Source of the DNA: Phytohabitans aurantiacus
GTDB taxonomy: Bacteria > Actinomycetota > Actinomycetes > Mycobacteriales > Micromonosporaceae
Direction: 5' to 3'
Assembly (NCBI RefSeq): GCF_027923225.1
Contig: NZ_BSDI01000006.1
Location: 92,608 to 156,607, forward strand
DNA length: 64,000 nucleotides
Shown: positions 6,464-15,072 of the stretch, in pieces
Numbering within the stretch: position 1 is the first letter of the stretch
Layout: each line of letters begins with the position of its first letter
Notes under the pieces: generated by a model
Seen by the model: only the letters and a program-made list of their open reading frames with translations
The model's database searches: none
What the model was told of the DNA's origin: nothing
Position numbers and translations under genes: made by a program

Positions 6464-8880
6464 GTTTTTCGGAGACCGCGGGGTCGTGGCGGGTCGCGGT
6501 ACGGGTGGCCCGCCGGGCCGCGTACCGGAGCAAGGCACGCACCCTGCTCATCGTGTTGATGCTGGCTCTGCCCGTGTTCGCCGGCACCTTCCTGGCGCTG
6601 TCCTACACCGCCACGTACACCTCGGTCGATACCGAGGCCAGCTGGCGGCTGGGGCGTGCCGACTGGAAGATCAGCGGAGACGGGCTGGAGGCGGTGGTGG
6701 CAGGGCTCCCGGCCGGCAGCGAGAGCACCTGGATCACGTACGGCCACACGGTGGTTCGTACGGGCGACACCTACCGCGTACGCGACTACATGTCGGTCAA
6801 TGTGGACGATCCGCTGACGGAGGGCATGTTCGCCGTCCGCACCGGCCGGGCACCACGGGGGCCCGGCGAGGCGGCGCTTTCGGGCCGGTTGGCGTCGCTG
6901 GACGGGGTGAAGGTGGGCGACCGGGTACTGGCCGGCATCCCGCCCCGGGAACGGACCATCGTCGGCATCATCGACGCCTCCAGCGAGTTGAGCCTTCCGC
7001 TCCTGGTCACCGGAGCCGACCAGGCGCTGTCCGACAGCGGCAGGCACGCTCTGATCCAGGTTCCCGAGGGAGCGTCCTGGAATCCGCGTTCCACACCGGA
7101 TACCCAGGTGTCCACCATGCACCGGCCCGACGTGGGGCCCAGCGCGGCCGAGCAGGCCCTCCGCACGGCCGCGTTCATGCTCGTCGTGGGCTTCGCCGGC
7201 ACCCAGGTGGCGCTGCTCGCCGGTGCCGCGTTCGCGGTCGGCGCTCGCCGGCAACGGCGCGAGCTGGCCATGATCGGCGCCGTCGGTGCCAGCCGCCACC
7301 AGGTCGCCCGCATGGTGCTCGCCAACGGGCTCGTACTCGGCGCGTTCGCCGGGATCGCCGGCGTGGGGCTGGGCGCGCTGGCGTACTGGTCGAACCGTGG
7401 CCAGGTGGAGCGGATCGCCAACCATCCGATCAACGATGGCGCGGTACCGATGCTGTGGCTCACCGGGATCGCGCTGTTCGCGGTCGTGGTCGGACTCCTC
7501 GCCGCGCTGGGGCCGGCGCGCGCGGCGGCCCGCCAGACCGTGCGGGCCGCGATGGCCGACCGGGAGGCGGTGTCGAAGGGCAGCAACGTTCGGTGGCTGG
7601 TCGGCGGCCTGCTGCTGGCGGCCTGCGGCGCGGCTGCCGCGGTGGTCGCGTCCGGGCCCACCGGCAGCATCGCCACCGTGACCGCGGGCACCGTGGCGAT
7701 CCTGCTGGGCGTGACGGCGATGGCGCCGCTGCTGGTGGCGGTACTGGGCCGGGCGGCCGGGCGGCTTCCGCTGGCGCTGCGGCTCGCGGCCCGGCACGCC
7801 GCCCGCCACCGGCTGCGCACCGCTGCCTCGGCGGCCGCGGTGTGCACGGCGGTCGCCGGCAGCATGGCGCTGATGCTGTTCAACGCGGCGGAGTCCACCG
7901 AGAGCGAGCTGAGGCAGCCCAACGCGCGTACCGGCCAGGTGCTGGTGCCGGCGGGAGTACCCGAGACGGCGGCACGGGAGGCCGCGCGAGAACTGCCCAT
8001 GCGAGACGTGGTGCCGTTGACGGTGGCCACCGAGCAGGCGGCCGCAGCGCCCGGGCCGTTGTACGAGAACGGAGGGCTGCCGGCGTTCGTGTCGCAGATC
8101 GTGGCCATCGGCGGCGCCGAGGTCATCCGGGCGGTGACCGGGGCGGAACCGCCGGAGGCCGCGATGCGGGCCTTGCGGGACGGCGGGGCGGTTGCCTTCT
8201 ACCGCGAGCACGCGCCCGACGGCACGCTCTCGATCATCGATGGAGCCAGCATGCCGGCCGTGGTCGTACCCGCGCCCGACTACTACCTCGACCTGCCCAG
8301 CGCGGTCGTCTCGCCCGAGACGGCGTCCCGGTACGGGCTCACGGCGTCTCCCGGCGGCGCGATCATCGATGTGACGCGGGTGCCCACCGAGGCGGAGATC
8401 GTCGCCGCCAACTCCCGTGTCCTGGCCGCGCAGCTCACTGACGGGTCAAGCGCGGAGCCGGCTGAGGTGACGGTGGGCGCCAAGCCGCTCCCCGGCGGGC
8501 GGGACTACGGCGCCATGTTCCTCGTACTGGCGGCGATCAGTTCGGTCGTCACGCTGGCCGCAAGCGCGGTGGCCGTCGGCCTGGCCACGTCCGAGATGCG
8601 TAACGATCTGTCCACACTGGCCGCTGTGGGAGCCGGGCCACGGCTGCGGCGCCGGATCGCGGCGGCACAGGCCGGGCTGATCGTGGGCGTCGGGGCGGTA
8701 CTGGGCGCGGTGGGCGGCGTCGCTCCGGCAGCGGGGATGGTGGCGTTCCGCGGCGACCTGGAGTGGCACGTCCCCTGGGGTCCCCTGGCGGTGACGGTGC
8801 TGTTGGCCCCGACCCTGGCGGTGTTCCTGACCGCCCTGCTCACTCGCCCGCGGCTGGTACTGGTCCGCCGCCTCGCGTAG
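6460..8880 (+). CDS. FtsX-like ABC permease
   Basis: This 806-aa permease has the double FtsX architecture of actinobacterial MacB-like proteins: an N-terminal helix (about 26-46), a long extracytoplasmic domain (to about 230), three helices near 236-355, a further helix pair, a second extracytoplasmic domain (about 480-670) and three final helices (near 685-800). The motif ARRQRRELAMIGAVGAS is the FtsX cytoplasmic coupling loop, here before the second group of helices. It is translationally coupled to the ATPase. Role is inferred as efflux, lipoprotein or peptide handling. A hairpin 58 nt after the stop may end the transcript. Confidence 0.9.
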   Translation: MSFSETAGSWRVAVRVARRAAYRSKARTLLIVLMLALPVFAGTFLALSYTATYTSVDTEASWRLGRADWKISGDGLEAVVAGLPAGSESTWITYGHTVVRTGDTYRVRDYMSVNVDDPLTEGMFAVRTGRAPRGPGEAALSGRLASLDGVKVGDRVLAGIPPRERTIVGIIDASSELSLPLLVTGADQALSDSGRHALIQVPEGASWNPRSTPDTQVSTMHRPDVGPSAAEQALRTAAFMLVVGFAGTQVALLAGAAFAVGARRQRRELAMIGAVGASRHQVARMVLANGLVLGAFAGIAGVGLGALAYWSNRGQVERIANHPINDGAVPMLWLTGIALFAVVVGLLAALGPARAAARQTVRAAMADREAVSKGSNVRWLVGGLLLAACGAAAAVVASGPTGSIATVTAGTVAILLGVTAMAPLLVAVLGRAAGRLPLALRLAARHAARHRLRTAASAAAVCTAVAGSMALMLFNAAESTESELRQPNARTGQVLVPAGVPETAAREAARELPMRDVVPLTVATEQAAAAPGPLYENGGLPAFVSQIVAIGGAEVIRAVTGAEPPEAAMRALRDGGAVAFYREHAPDGTLSIIDGASMPAVVVPAPDYYLDLPSAVVSPETASRYGLTASPGGAIIDVTRVPTEAEIVAANSRVLAAQLTDGSSAEPAEVTVGAKPLPGGRDYGAMFLVLAAISSVVTLAASAVAVGLATSEMRNDLSTLAAVGAGPRLRRRIAAAQAGLIVGVGAVLGAVGGVAPAAGMVAFRGDLEWHVPWGPLAVTVLLAPTLAVFLTALLTRPRLVLVRRLA

Positions 8881-8937
8881 CGCGCGCCCCGGCGTGTACG
8901 TCGGGTGGCGTACGTCGCGTGTCGTTTCGTGGCGGAC

Positions 8938-8970
8938 GCCTCCAGGCTCCCGCGCCGGGAGCCTGGAGGC
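8938..8970 (+). terminator. Perfect 15-bp hairpin abutting the next start codon
   Basis: Left arm 8938-8952 and right arm 8956-8970 are exact reverse complements round a CGC loop. The right arm ends one base before ATG 8971 and contains both purine-rich ribosome-site candidates (GGGAG at 8957 and GGAGG at 8965). It could terminate the padR-ABC transcript, occlude translation of the next gene, or both. No U-tract follows. Confidence 0.65.
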
Positions 8971-9849
8971 ATGTTTCCGGTAGAGACACACGAGCTCACG
9001 AAGCGGTACGGCGGGCACCTCGCCGTTGACCGGGTGAGCCTCACCGTGAAGAGCGGTGAGATCTACGGCTTCCTCGGCCCGAACGGCGCCGGGAAGACCA
9101 CCACGCTCCGGATGCTGCTCGGGCTGATCCGGCCGACGTCCGGCACGGTGCGCATGCTCGGGCGGGAGCCGGGGCGGCTCGCCGAGATCGGTGCCCTGAT
9201 CGAGGGCCCGGCCTTCTACCCGTACCTGTCCGGGCGCGAGAACCTGCGGGTGCTCGCCCGGTACGCGGGCGTCCCCGCACGGCGGGTCGAGATCGTGCTG
9301 GAGATGGTGGACCTCGCCGAGCGCGGCAAGGACCGCTACGGCACCTATTCGCTCGGCATGAAGCAGCGCCTCGGCGTGGCGGCGGCGCTCCTCAAGGACC
9401 CGCGCCTGCTGATCCTCGACGAGCCCACCAACGGCCTCGACCCGGCCGGCATGGCCGACATGCGGGCGCTGATCCGGCGGCTCGGCGCGGCTGGCAGCAC
9501 CGTCGTGATCTCCAGCCACCTGCTGGGCGAGGTGCAGCAGATCTGCGACCGGGTCGGCGTGATCTCGCAGGGCCGGCTGATCACCGAGAGCACGGTCGCC
9601 GACCTGCGGGGCGGCGCCCGGCTGCGGGTGGTCGCCGACCCGATCGACGCCGCCGCCGCGCGGGCCCGCGCCCTGCTGGGCGATGACCGGGTACGCGTCG
9701 ACGGCGCCGGCCTCGACCTGGACGTCTCGCACGACCGGGCCGCGTGGATCAACGCCGAGTTTGTCGGCGCCGGCATCGCGGTCAGCGAACTGGGCGTACG
9801 CGAACGCGAACTCGAAGACGTCTTCCTGGAGATGACCCATGTGGGCTAG
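8971..9849 (+). CDS. ABC transporter ATPase (ABC-2/BcrA type)
   Basis: This 292-aa ATPase has Walker A GPNGAGKTT, a variant signature YSLGMKQRLGVA, Walker B LLILDEPTN and switch region ISSHLLGEV, all typical of drug- and bacteriocin-export ATPases (BcrA/CcmA group). A C-terminal extension of about 80 residues is also usual for these. Start ATG 8971 follows directly from a 15-bp hairpin that buries the ribosome site. The frame is open back to 8905, but that part reads through the hairpin and resembles no family. The 3' end overlaps the permease start by 11 nt. Confidence 0.92.
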   Translation: MFPVETHELTKRYGGHLAVDRVSLTVKSGEIYGFLGPNGAGKTTTLRMLLGLIRPTSGTVRMLGREPGRLAEIGALIEGPAFYPYLSGRENLRVLARYAGVPARRVEIVLEMVDLAERGKDRYGTYSLGMKQRLGVAAALLKDPRLLILDEPTNGLDPAGMADMRALIRRLGAAGSTVVISSHLLGEVQQICDRVGVISQGRLITESTVADLRGGARLRVVADPIDAAAARARALLGDDRVRVDGAGLDLDVSHDRAAWINAEFVGAGIAVSELGVRERELEDVFLEMTHVG

Positions 9850-10648
9850 TACTCGTGCCGAACTGACCAAGCTGGTGCGGCGTCCGGCGAACTGGCTCCT
9901 GCTCGCCGTCGCCCTCGCGCTCAGCCTGACCTTCACGTACCTGGTGCCGTACGCCGGCGCGGACGGACCGACCGCCGACCGGGGCGTCGCGTCGACCCTC
10001 CCGGACCACCTGGTCGGCAACTCGATCGGCGGCTGGCCGGTATTCGCCGGCGCGATCGCGCTGATCCTCGGCGTGCTCGCCACGGGAGGCGAGTACGGGT
10101 GGGGCACCTGGAAGACGGTGCTTGCGCAGGGGCCGTCGAGGCTGTCCGTGTACACGGGGAAGCTGGCGGCGATCGGCCTCGCTGTCCTCGTCATGGTCGT
10201 GACGCTCTTCGCCGCTGGCGCGGTGACCAGCGCGGCGATCGCAGCCGCCGAAGGGGCGGTGATGCATTGGCCCTCCGCGGGCGACCTCGCGGTCGGGGTC
10301 GGCGCCGGCTGGCTGATCGCGATGATGTGGGCGATGCTCGGCGTCGTGCTCGCGGTCGGGTTGCGCGGCGTGGCGATGCCGATCGGGCTGGGCCTGGTGT
10401 GGCTGATGGCGGTGCAGAACCTGCTCACCGCCGTCGCCGCCCCGCTGCTCGACTGGGTCGCCGAGGCGCAGAAGGGCCTGCCCGGTCCGAACGCGGGTTC
10501 GCTGGTGGCGGCGCTCGGCACGTCGCCACAGACACCCGGGGTGGCCGAGCTGGTCGGCTCCGGCCAGGCCGCGGCCGTGGTGGGGGCGTATTTGGTGGTG
10601 TTCGGACTGCTCGGCGGGCTGCTGCTGCGGCGCCGCGACATCCTCTAG
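9839..10648 (+). CDS. ABC-2-type permease subunit
   Basis: This is a 269-aa membrane protein with about six helices, starting with the typical WASTRAELTKLVRRPANWLLLA cytoplasmic lead and first helix. It overlaps the ATPase gene by 11 nt, so the two subunits are translated together. The ATPase and permease precede a sensor kinase/regulator pair, an arrangement seen in antibiotic-sensing export systems. The substrate cannot be told from sequence. Confidence 0.88.
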   Translation: MWASTRAELTKLVRRPANWLLLAVALALSLTFTYLVPYAGADGPTADRGVASTLPDHLVGNSIGGWPVFAGAIALILGVLATGGEYGWGTWKTVLAQGPSRLSVYTGKLAAIGLAVLVMVVTLFAAGAVTSAAIAAAEGAVMHWPSAGDLAVGVGAGWLIAMMWAMLGVVLAVGLRGVAMPIGLGLVWLMAVQNLLTAVAAPLLDWVAEAQKGLPGPNAGSLVAALGTSPQTPGVAELVGSGQAAAVVGAYLVVFGLLGGLLLRRRDIL

Positions 10649-10676
10649 CAAGATGGACAGCGATTCCTCAAGGAAG

Positions 10677-11771
10677 ATGGACATCGTGAGGCGGAAGCTG
10701 GCGCAGGACGCGATCCTCGCCGTGGTGCTGATCGTGATCGGCCTGATCGGCACCACGGGCGCCGGAAAGATCCAGAAGATCGACGTCACCTGGTGGATGT
10801 ACGCGCTGGTCGTGATCGCCGCGTCGATCCTGGTGGCGCGCCGCCTGCGCCCACTGTGGACGCTCGCGGCGGTGGCGTTCCTGGCCTCGGCGTACCTGGT
10901 GGGCGGCGGCCCGTGGGGGCCGATCCTGCTTTCGTTTCTGGTCGCGGTCTACACCGTCGCGCGGCACCACCCGACCCGCGAGGCGGCGATCTGGACGGGT
11001 GCGGCCCTCCTGGTGCTGATGGCGCACATCGTGGTCGACGGCGACTTCAGCGGCCTGGTACCGGCTTCGGCGTGGGCGGTGGTGCCGTTCGCGGTGGGCG
11101 TGACGGTCCGGCTCACCAGGGAGGCCGCCGCGCGAAACCAGGCCGAGCTGGCCCGCCAGTACGCCGACGAGGAGCGGCTGCGGGTCGCGCAGGAGGTGCA
11201 CGACGTGGTGGGGCACGGGTTGTCGGCGATCAACATGCAGGCCGAGATCGCGCTGCACCTGCTGCCCAAGCGTCCCGAGCAGGCCGAGGCGGCGCTGAAC
11301 GCGATCAGTCGCACGAGCCGCGAGGCGCTCGACGAGCTGCGGGTCACCCTGGCGCTGGTACGCCGTCCGCAGGGCGACGAGACCCGCGCCGCCACCGCCG
11401 GACTGGCCCGCCTCGACGCCCTGGTCGCCCGGATGTCCGAGACCGGCGTACCGGTGACGGTGGAGGTCACCGGCGAGCGGCGCGACCTGCCCGCGGTGAT
11501 CGATCTGGCGGCGTACCGGGTGGTCCAGGAGTCGCTGACCAACGTGCTCCGGCACGCCGGGGCGGCCACGGCTACGGTGCGGTTGGCGTACAAGACGGAG
11601 GAGGTCACCGTGGAGGTCACGGACACTGGGCGCACCGCCGCCCCACCATCGGGCGGGGGGCACGGCCTGGCCGGCATGCGGGAACGCGTCGACGCGCTGG
11701 GTGGCGAGTTCGACGCCGGGCCGATGCCGGGCGGCGGCTTCCGGGTGTACGCGAGGCTGCCGCTCTCATGA
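10677..11771 (+). CDS. NarL-type sensor histidine kinase
   Basis: This kinase has four or five N-terminal helices (roughly residues 10-145) with almost no extracellular sensor, then a HisKA_3 dimerisation domain. The phospho-accepting His is in EVHDVVGHGLS (about residue 175). A HATPase_c domain follows, with the N-box near VVQESLTNVLRHA and glycines in HGLAGMRERV. Kinases without an external domain next to ABC exporters often sense through the transporter. I prefer ATG 10677 (AAGGA 5 nt upstream); ATG 10653 would add eight residues but lacks a ribosome site. Stop and regulator start overlap as ATGA. Confidence 0.9.
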   Translation: MDIVRRKLAQDAILAVVLIVIGLIGTTGAGKIQKIDVTWWMYALVVIAASILVARRLRPLWTLAAVAFLASAYLVGGGPWGPILLSFLVAVYTVARHHPTREAAIWTGAALLVLMAHIVVDGDFSGLVPASAWAVVPFAVGVTVRLTREAAARNQAELARQYADEERLRVAQEVHDVVGHGLSAINMQAEIALHLLPKRPEQAEAALNAISRTSREALDELRVTLALVRRPQGDETRAATAGLARLDALVARMSETGVPVTVEVTGERRDLPAVIDLAAYRVVQESLTNVLRHAGAATATVRLAYKTEEVTVEVTDTGRTAAPPSGGGHGLAGMRERVDALGGEFDAGPMPGGGFRVYARLPLS

Positions 11772-12424
11772 TCCGTGTACTGATCGCGGACGACCAGGAC
11801 CTGGTGCGCCTCGGCCTGCGCACCCTGGTGGAGAGCGAAGACGACCTGGCGGTGGCGGGCGAGGCGGCCGACGGCCTCGCGGCGGTCGAGATGGCGCGGC
11901 GCGAGCGCCCCGACGTGATCCTGATGGACGTGCGCATGCCCGGCATCGACGGTATCGAGGCGACCCGCCGCATCGTGGCCGACGCGTCGCTTGCGGAGAC
12001 CCGCGTGATCGTGCTGACCACGTTCGAGCTGGACGAGTACGTGTTCGACGCGCTCCGGTACGGGGCCAGCGGGTTCCTGATCAAGGACACCAAGCCCGCC
12101 GAGTTGCTGCGCGCCGTCCGGCTGGTCGCCGAGGGAGAGGCGCTACTGTCGCCGTCCGTCACGCGACGGGTCGTACGCGAGTTCGCGACCCGCCCGAGCC
12201 GGGCCGCCAAGCCGCACCCGCAACTGGGCACGCTCACCGAGCGCGAGCGGGAGATCGTCGGGCTGGTCGGGGAGGGGCTGAGCAACGACGAGATCGCCGA
12301 GCGGCTGGTGGTGAGCCCGGCGACGGCCCGTACCCATGTCAGCCGCGCCATGATCAAGCTGAGCGCCCGCGACCGCGCCCAGCTCGTGGTCTTCGCGTAC
12401 CAGTCCGGGTTGGTCCCCCTTTAG
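11768..12424 (+). CDS. NarL/LuxR-type response regulator
   Basis: This 218-aa regulator has a receiver domain (acidic pair D8/D9, phospho-acceptor D54 in ILMDVRMPG, Lys in FLIKDT) and a C-terminal LuxR helix-turn-helix (LTEREREIVGLV through THVSRAMIKL). It overlaps the kinase gene by 4 nt, so it is the cognate partner. It probably controls the ABC-2 exporter genes immediately upstream; that is inferred from linkage. It ends 19 nt before ffh. Confidence 0.93.
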   Translation: MIRVLIADDQDLVRLGLRTLVESEDDLAVAGEAADGLAAVEMARRERPDVILMDVRMPGIDGIEATRRIVADASLAETRVIVLTTFELDEYVFDALRYGASGFLIKDTKPAELLRAVRLVAEGEALLSPSVTRRVVREFATRPSRAAKPHPQLGTLTEREREIVGLVGEGLSNDEIAERLVVSPATARTHVSRAMIKLSARDRAQLVVFAYQSGLVPL

Positions 12425-12443
12425 CCCCGGGTACCCTGGCTCT

Positions 12444-13994
12444 GTGTTTGACACCTTGAGCGACCGGCTGTCCGGGATCTTTACCAAGCTCCGTGGCAAG
12501 GGCCGGCTCACCGACGCCGACATCGACGCGACCGCGCGCGAGATCCGCCTCGCGCTGCTGGAGGCCGATGTCGCGTTGCCAGTGGTCAAGGCGTTCATCG
12601 CGGCGATCAAGGAGCGGGCGCGCGGTGCGGAGGTGTCGCAGGCGCTCAACCCGGCCCAGCAGGTCATCAAGATCGTGCACGAGGAGCTTGTCGGCGTCCT
12701 CGGTGGCGAGGCGCGGCGGCTCCAGTTCGCCAAGCAGCCGCCCACCGTGATCATGCTGGCGGGCCTCCAGGGCTCCGGTAAGACGACGCTCGCGGGCAAG
12801 CTGGCCCGCTGGCTGAAGGCGCAGGGCCACCAGCCGCTGCTCGTCGCCGCCGACCTCCAGCGCCCCAACGCGGTCGGTCAGCTCCAGGTCCTCGGTGGCC
12901 GGGCGGGCGTCGAGGTGTACGCGCCGGAGCCGGGCAACGGGGTCGGCGACCCGGTACAGGTGGCGAAGGATTCGATCGAGCACGCCCGCCGCGTCGCCCG
13001 CGACATCGTCATCGTCGACACCGCCGGCCGGCTCGGCATCGACGCCGAGATGATGGCGCAGGCGGCCGCGATCCGTGACGCGGTCGACCCGGACGAGGTC
13101 GTGTTCGTCATCGACGCGATGGTCGGCCAGGACGCGGTGACGACCGCCGAGGCGTTCCGCGACGGGGTCGGCATCACCGGTGTCGTCCTGTCCAAACTCG
13201 ACGGTGACGCCCGGGGTGGCGCCGCGCTGTCGGTACGGCACGTGACGGGCCAGCCGATCCTCTTCGCGTCGACCGGTGAGAAGTTGGAAGACTTCGACGT
13301 CTTCCACCCGGACCGGATGGCGAGCCGCATCCTCGGCATGGGCGACATGCTCACCCTGATCGAGCAGGCGGAGCAGGCGTTCGACGCCGACCAGAAGGAG
13401 AAGATGGCCGCCAAGCTCATGGGCGGCGAGACCTTCACCTTGGAAGACTTCCTCGATCAGCTCATCGCGGTGCGCCGCATGGGCCCGATCGCGAACGTGC
13501 TCGCCATGATGCCGGGCATGGGCCAGATGAAGGACCAGCTGGCGGAGCTCGACGACAAGCACTTCGACCGGGTCACCGCGATCATCCGGTCGATGACGCC
13601 GGGCGAGCGCACCAACCCGAAGATCATCAACGGCTCCCGTCGCGCGCGCATCGCCAACGGCTCCGGCGTGACCGTCATGGACGTCAACCAGCTGCTCAAC
13701 CGCTTCGTCGAGGCGCAGAAGATGATGAAGCAGATGGGCGGGATGATGGGCCTGCCCGGTGGCCGGCGCAAAGCCACCAAGTCGCCGAAGAACAAGCGCA
13801 AGGGCACGAAGGGCGGCAACCGCCCGCGCACCAGCGGCGCCATGCCGGGTGGGATGCCCGGTGGCATGCCGCAGCTGCCGGCCGGGTTCGACCCGAGCGC
13901 CTTGGGTGGGGCCGGTGGCATGCCGCCCGGCTTCAAGCTCCCCAAGATTGACTTCGGCAAGCTCGGCAAGAAGAAGCCCGACTCCGACGAATGA
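12444..13994 (+). CDS. ffh: Signal recognition particle protein Ffh
   Basis: This is the SRP GTPase that, with 4.5S/SRP RNA, targets nascent membrane and secreted proteins to FtsY and the translocon. An N-domain helical bundle (1-90) is followed by a G-domain with P-loop GLQGSGKTT, DTAGRL and SKLDGDARGG (about 100-295). The Met-rich M-domain (MMPGMGQMKDQL, then MMKQMGGMMG) binds RNA and signal peptides. A Gly/Met/Pro-rich tail brings the protein to 516 aa, normal for actinobacteria. The start is GTG 12444. The gene for the SRP RNA was not seen in this window. The stop overlaps the following amidohydrolase start as ATGA. Confidence 0.97.
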   Translation: MFDTLSDRLSGIFTKLRGKGRLTDADIDATAREIRLALLEADVALPVVKAFIAAIKERARGAEVSQALNPAQQVIKIVHEELVGVLGGEARRLQFAKQPPTVIMLAGLQGSGKTTLAGKLARWLKAQGHQPLLVAADLQRPNAVGQLQVLGGRAGVEVYAPEPGNGVGDPVQVAKDSIEHARRVARDIVIVDTAGRLGIDAEMMAQAAAIRDAVDPDEVVFVIDAMVGQDAVTTAEAFRDGVGITGVVLSKLDGDARGGAALSVRHVTGQPILFASTGEKLEDFDVFHPDRMASRILGMGDMLTLIEQAEQAFDADQKEKMAAKLMGGETFTLEDFLDQLIAVRRMGPIANVLAMMPGMGQMKDQLAELDDKHFDRVTAIIRSMTPGERTNPKIINGSRRARIANGSGVTVMDVNQLLNRFVEAQKMMKQMGGMMGLPGGRRKATKSPKNKRKGTKGGNRPRTSGAMPGGMPGGMPQLPAGFDPSALGGAGGMPPGFKLPKIDFGKLGKKKPDSDE

Positions 13995-15067
13995 TCGGGC
14001 ACGTACGGGGCGTCCTGCTGCCCGACGGCGAGGAGCGTGACCTCTGGCTCGTCGGGGACCGGGTCACGTTCGAGCCGGTACGGGGCGCGACGACGATCGC
14101 TGACCGCGGATACATCGTGCCGGGGCTGGTCGACGCGCACTGCCACATCGGCATCGCACCGGGCGGTGGCCCGGTCGGCGATGTCGCGCAGGCGAAGGAG
14201 TTGGCCGCCAAGGATCGCGACGCCGGGGTGCTCGCCATCCGCGACGCCGGTTCGCCGTACCCGTACCCCCAGCTCGACGACGACCCCGACGTGCCGCGAC
14301 TGGCCCGCGCCGGCCAGCATGTCGCCCCGCCGAAGCGTTATCTGCGCGACATCGGCGTCGAGGTCGGCGCTCCGGACGTCCCCGCGGTTGTGGCCGCGCA
14401 GGCGCGCGCGGGCAACGGATGGGTCAAGCTCGTGGGCGACTGGATCGACCGGTCCGTGGGCGACCTGGCGCCGGCGTGGGACGCTGCCACGCTGGCGGCG
14501 GCGGTGCGCGCCGCGCACGACGCGGGCGCGCGGATCACCGCGCACCTCTTCTCCGAGGAGGCCGTCGAGGTCCTCGTGCGTGCCGGCATCGACTGCGTCG
14601 AGCACGGCACGGGGCTCTCGCTCGAACTGATCGACGAGATGGCGCGGCAGGGCATCGCCCTCGTACCAACCATGATCAATATCGCGACGTTCGGCGACAT
14701 CGCGGCACGGGCGGACGACAAATTCCCCGTGTACGCCGACCACATGCGCGCCCTCGGCGATGGGTTCCCGGCGGTGGTGCGCGCGGCGTACGAGGCGGGC
14801 GTGCCGATCTACGTGGGCACCGACGCCGGCGGTGGCATCACGCACGGCCGGGTGGCCGACGAGATGCTGAGCCTGCAAGCGGCGGGTATGAGCGCGTTCG
14901 ACGTGCTGCGGGCCGCCTCCTGGGGCGCCCGGGAGTGGCTCGGCTTCCCCGGCCTTGTCGAGGGCGGCCTCGCCGACCTGGTGGTCTACGAGGCCGACCC
15001 CCGACAGGACCTGCGGGTGGTACGCGCGCCGCACCGGATCGTGCTGCGCGGCCGCGTCATCCGGTAG
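13991..15067 (+). CDS. Amidohydrolase-superfamily protein
   Basis: This 358-aa metal-dependent hydrolase has an imidazolonepropionase/prolidase-like fold. DAHCHIG near residue 52 supplies the HxH metal ligands. A Lys in VKLVGDW is the probable carboxylated bridging residue. His in TAHLFS and EHGTG, and Asp in VGTDAGGG, complete the site. The substrate is unknown. It is translationally coupled to ffh (ATGA), but this conserved neighbourhood does not imply a role in protein targeting. It ends five bases before a convergent gene. Confidence 0.85.
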   Translation: MIGHVRGVLLPDGEERDLWLVGDRVTFEPVRGATTIADRGYIVPGLVDAHCHIGIAPGGGPVGDVAQAKELAAKDRDAGVLAIRDAGSPYPYPQLDDDPDVPRLARAGQHVAPPKRYLRDIGVEVGAPDVPAVVAAQARAGNGWVKLVGDWIDRSVGDLAPAWDAATLAAAVRAAHDAGARITAHLFSEEAVEVLVRAGIDCVEHGTGLSLELIDEMARQGIALVPTMINIATFGDIAARADDKFPVYADHMRALGDGFPAVVRAAYEAGVPIYVGTDAGGGITHGRVADEMLSLQAAGMSAFDVLRAASWGAREWLGFPGLVEGGLADLVVYEADPRQDLRVVRAPHRIVLRGRVIR

Positions 15068-15072
15068 CCCGC

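Noticed and set aside
8446..10641. 731-codon minus-strand frame over the ABC genes
   Set aside because: Antisense shadow; the plus strand has complete Walker and signature motifs.
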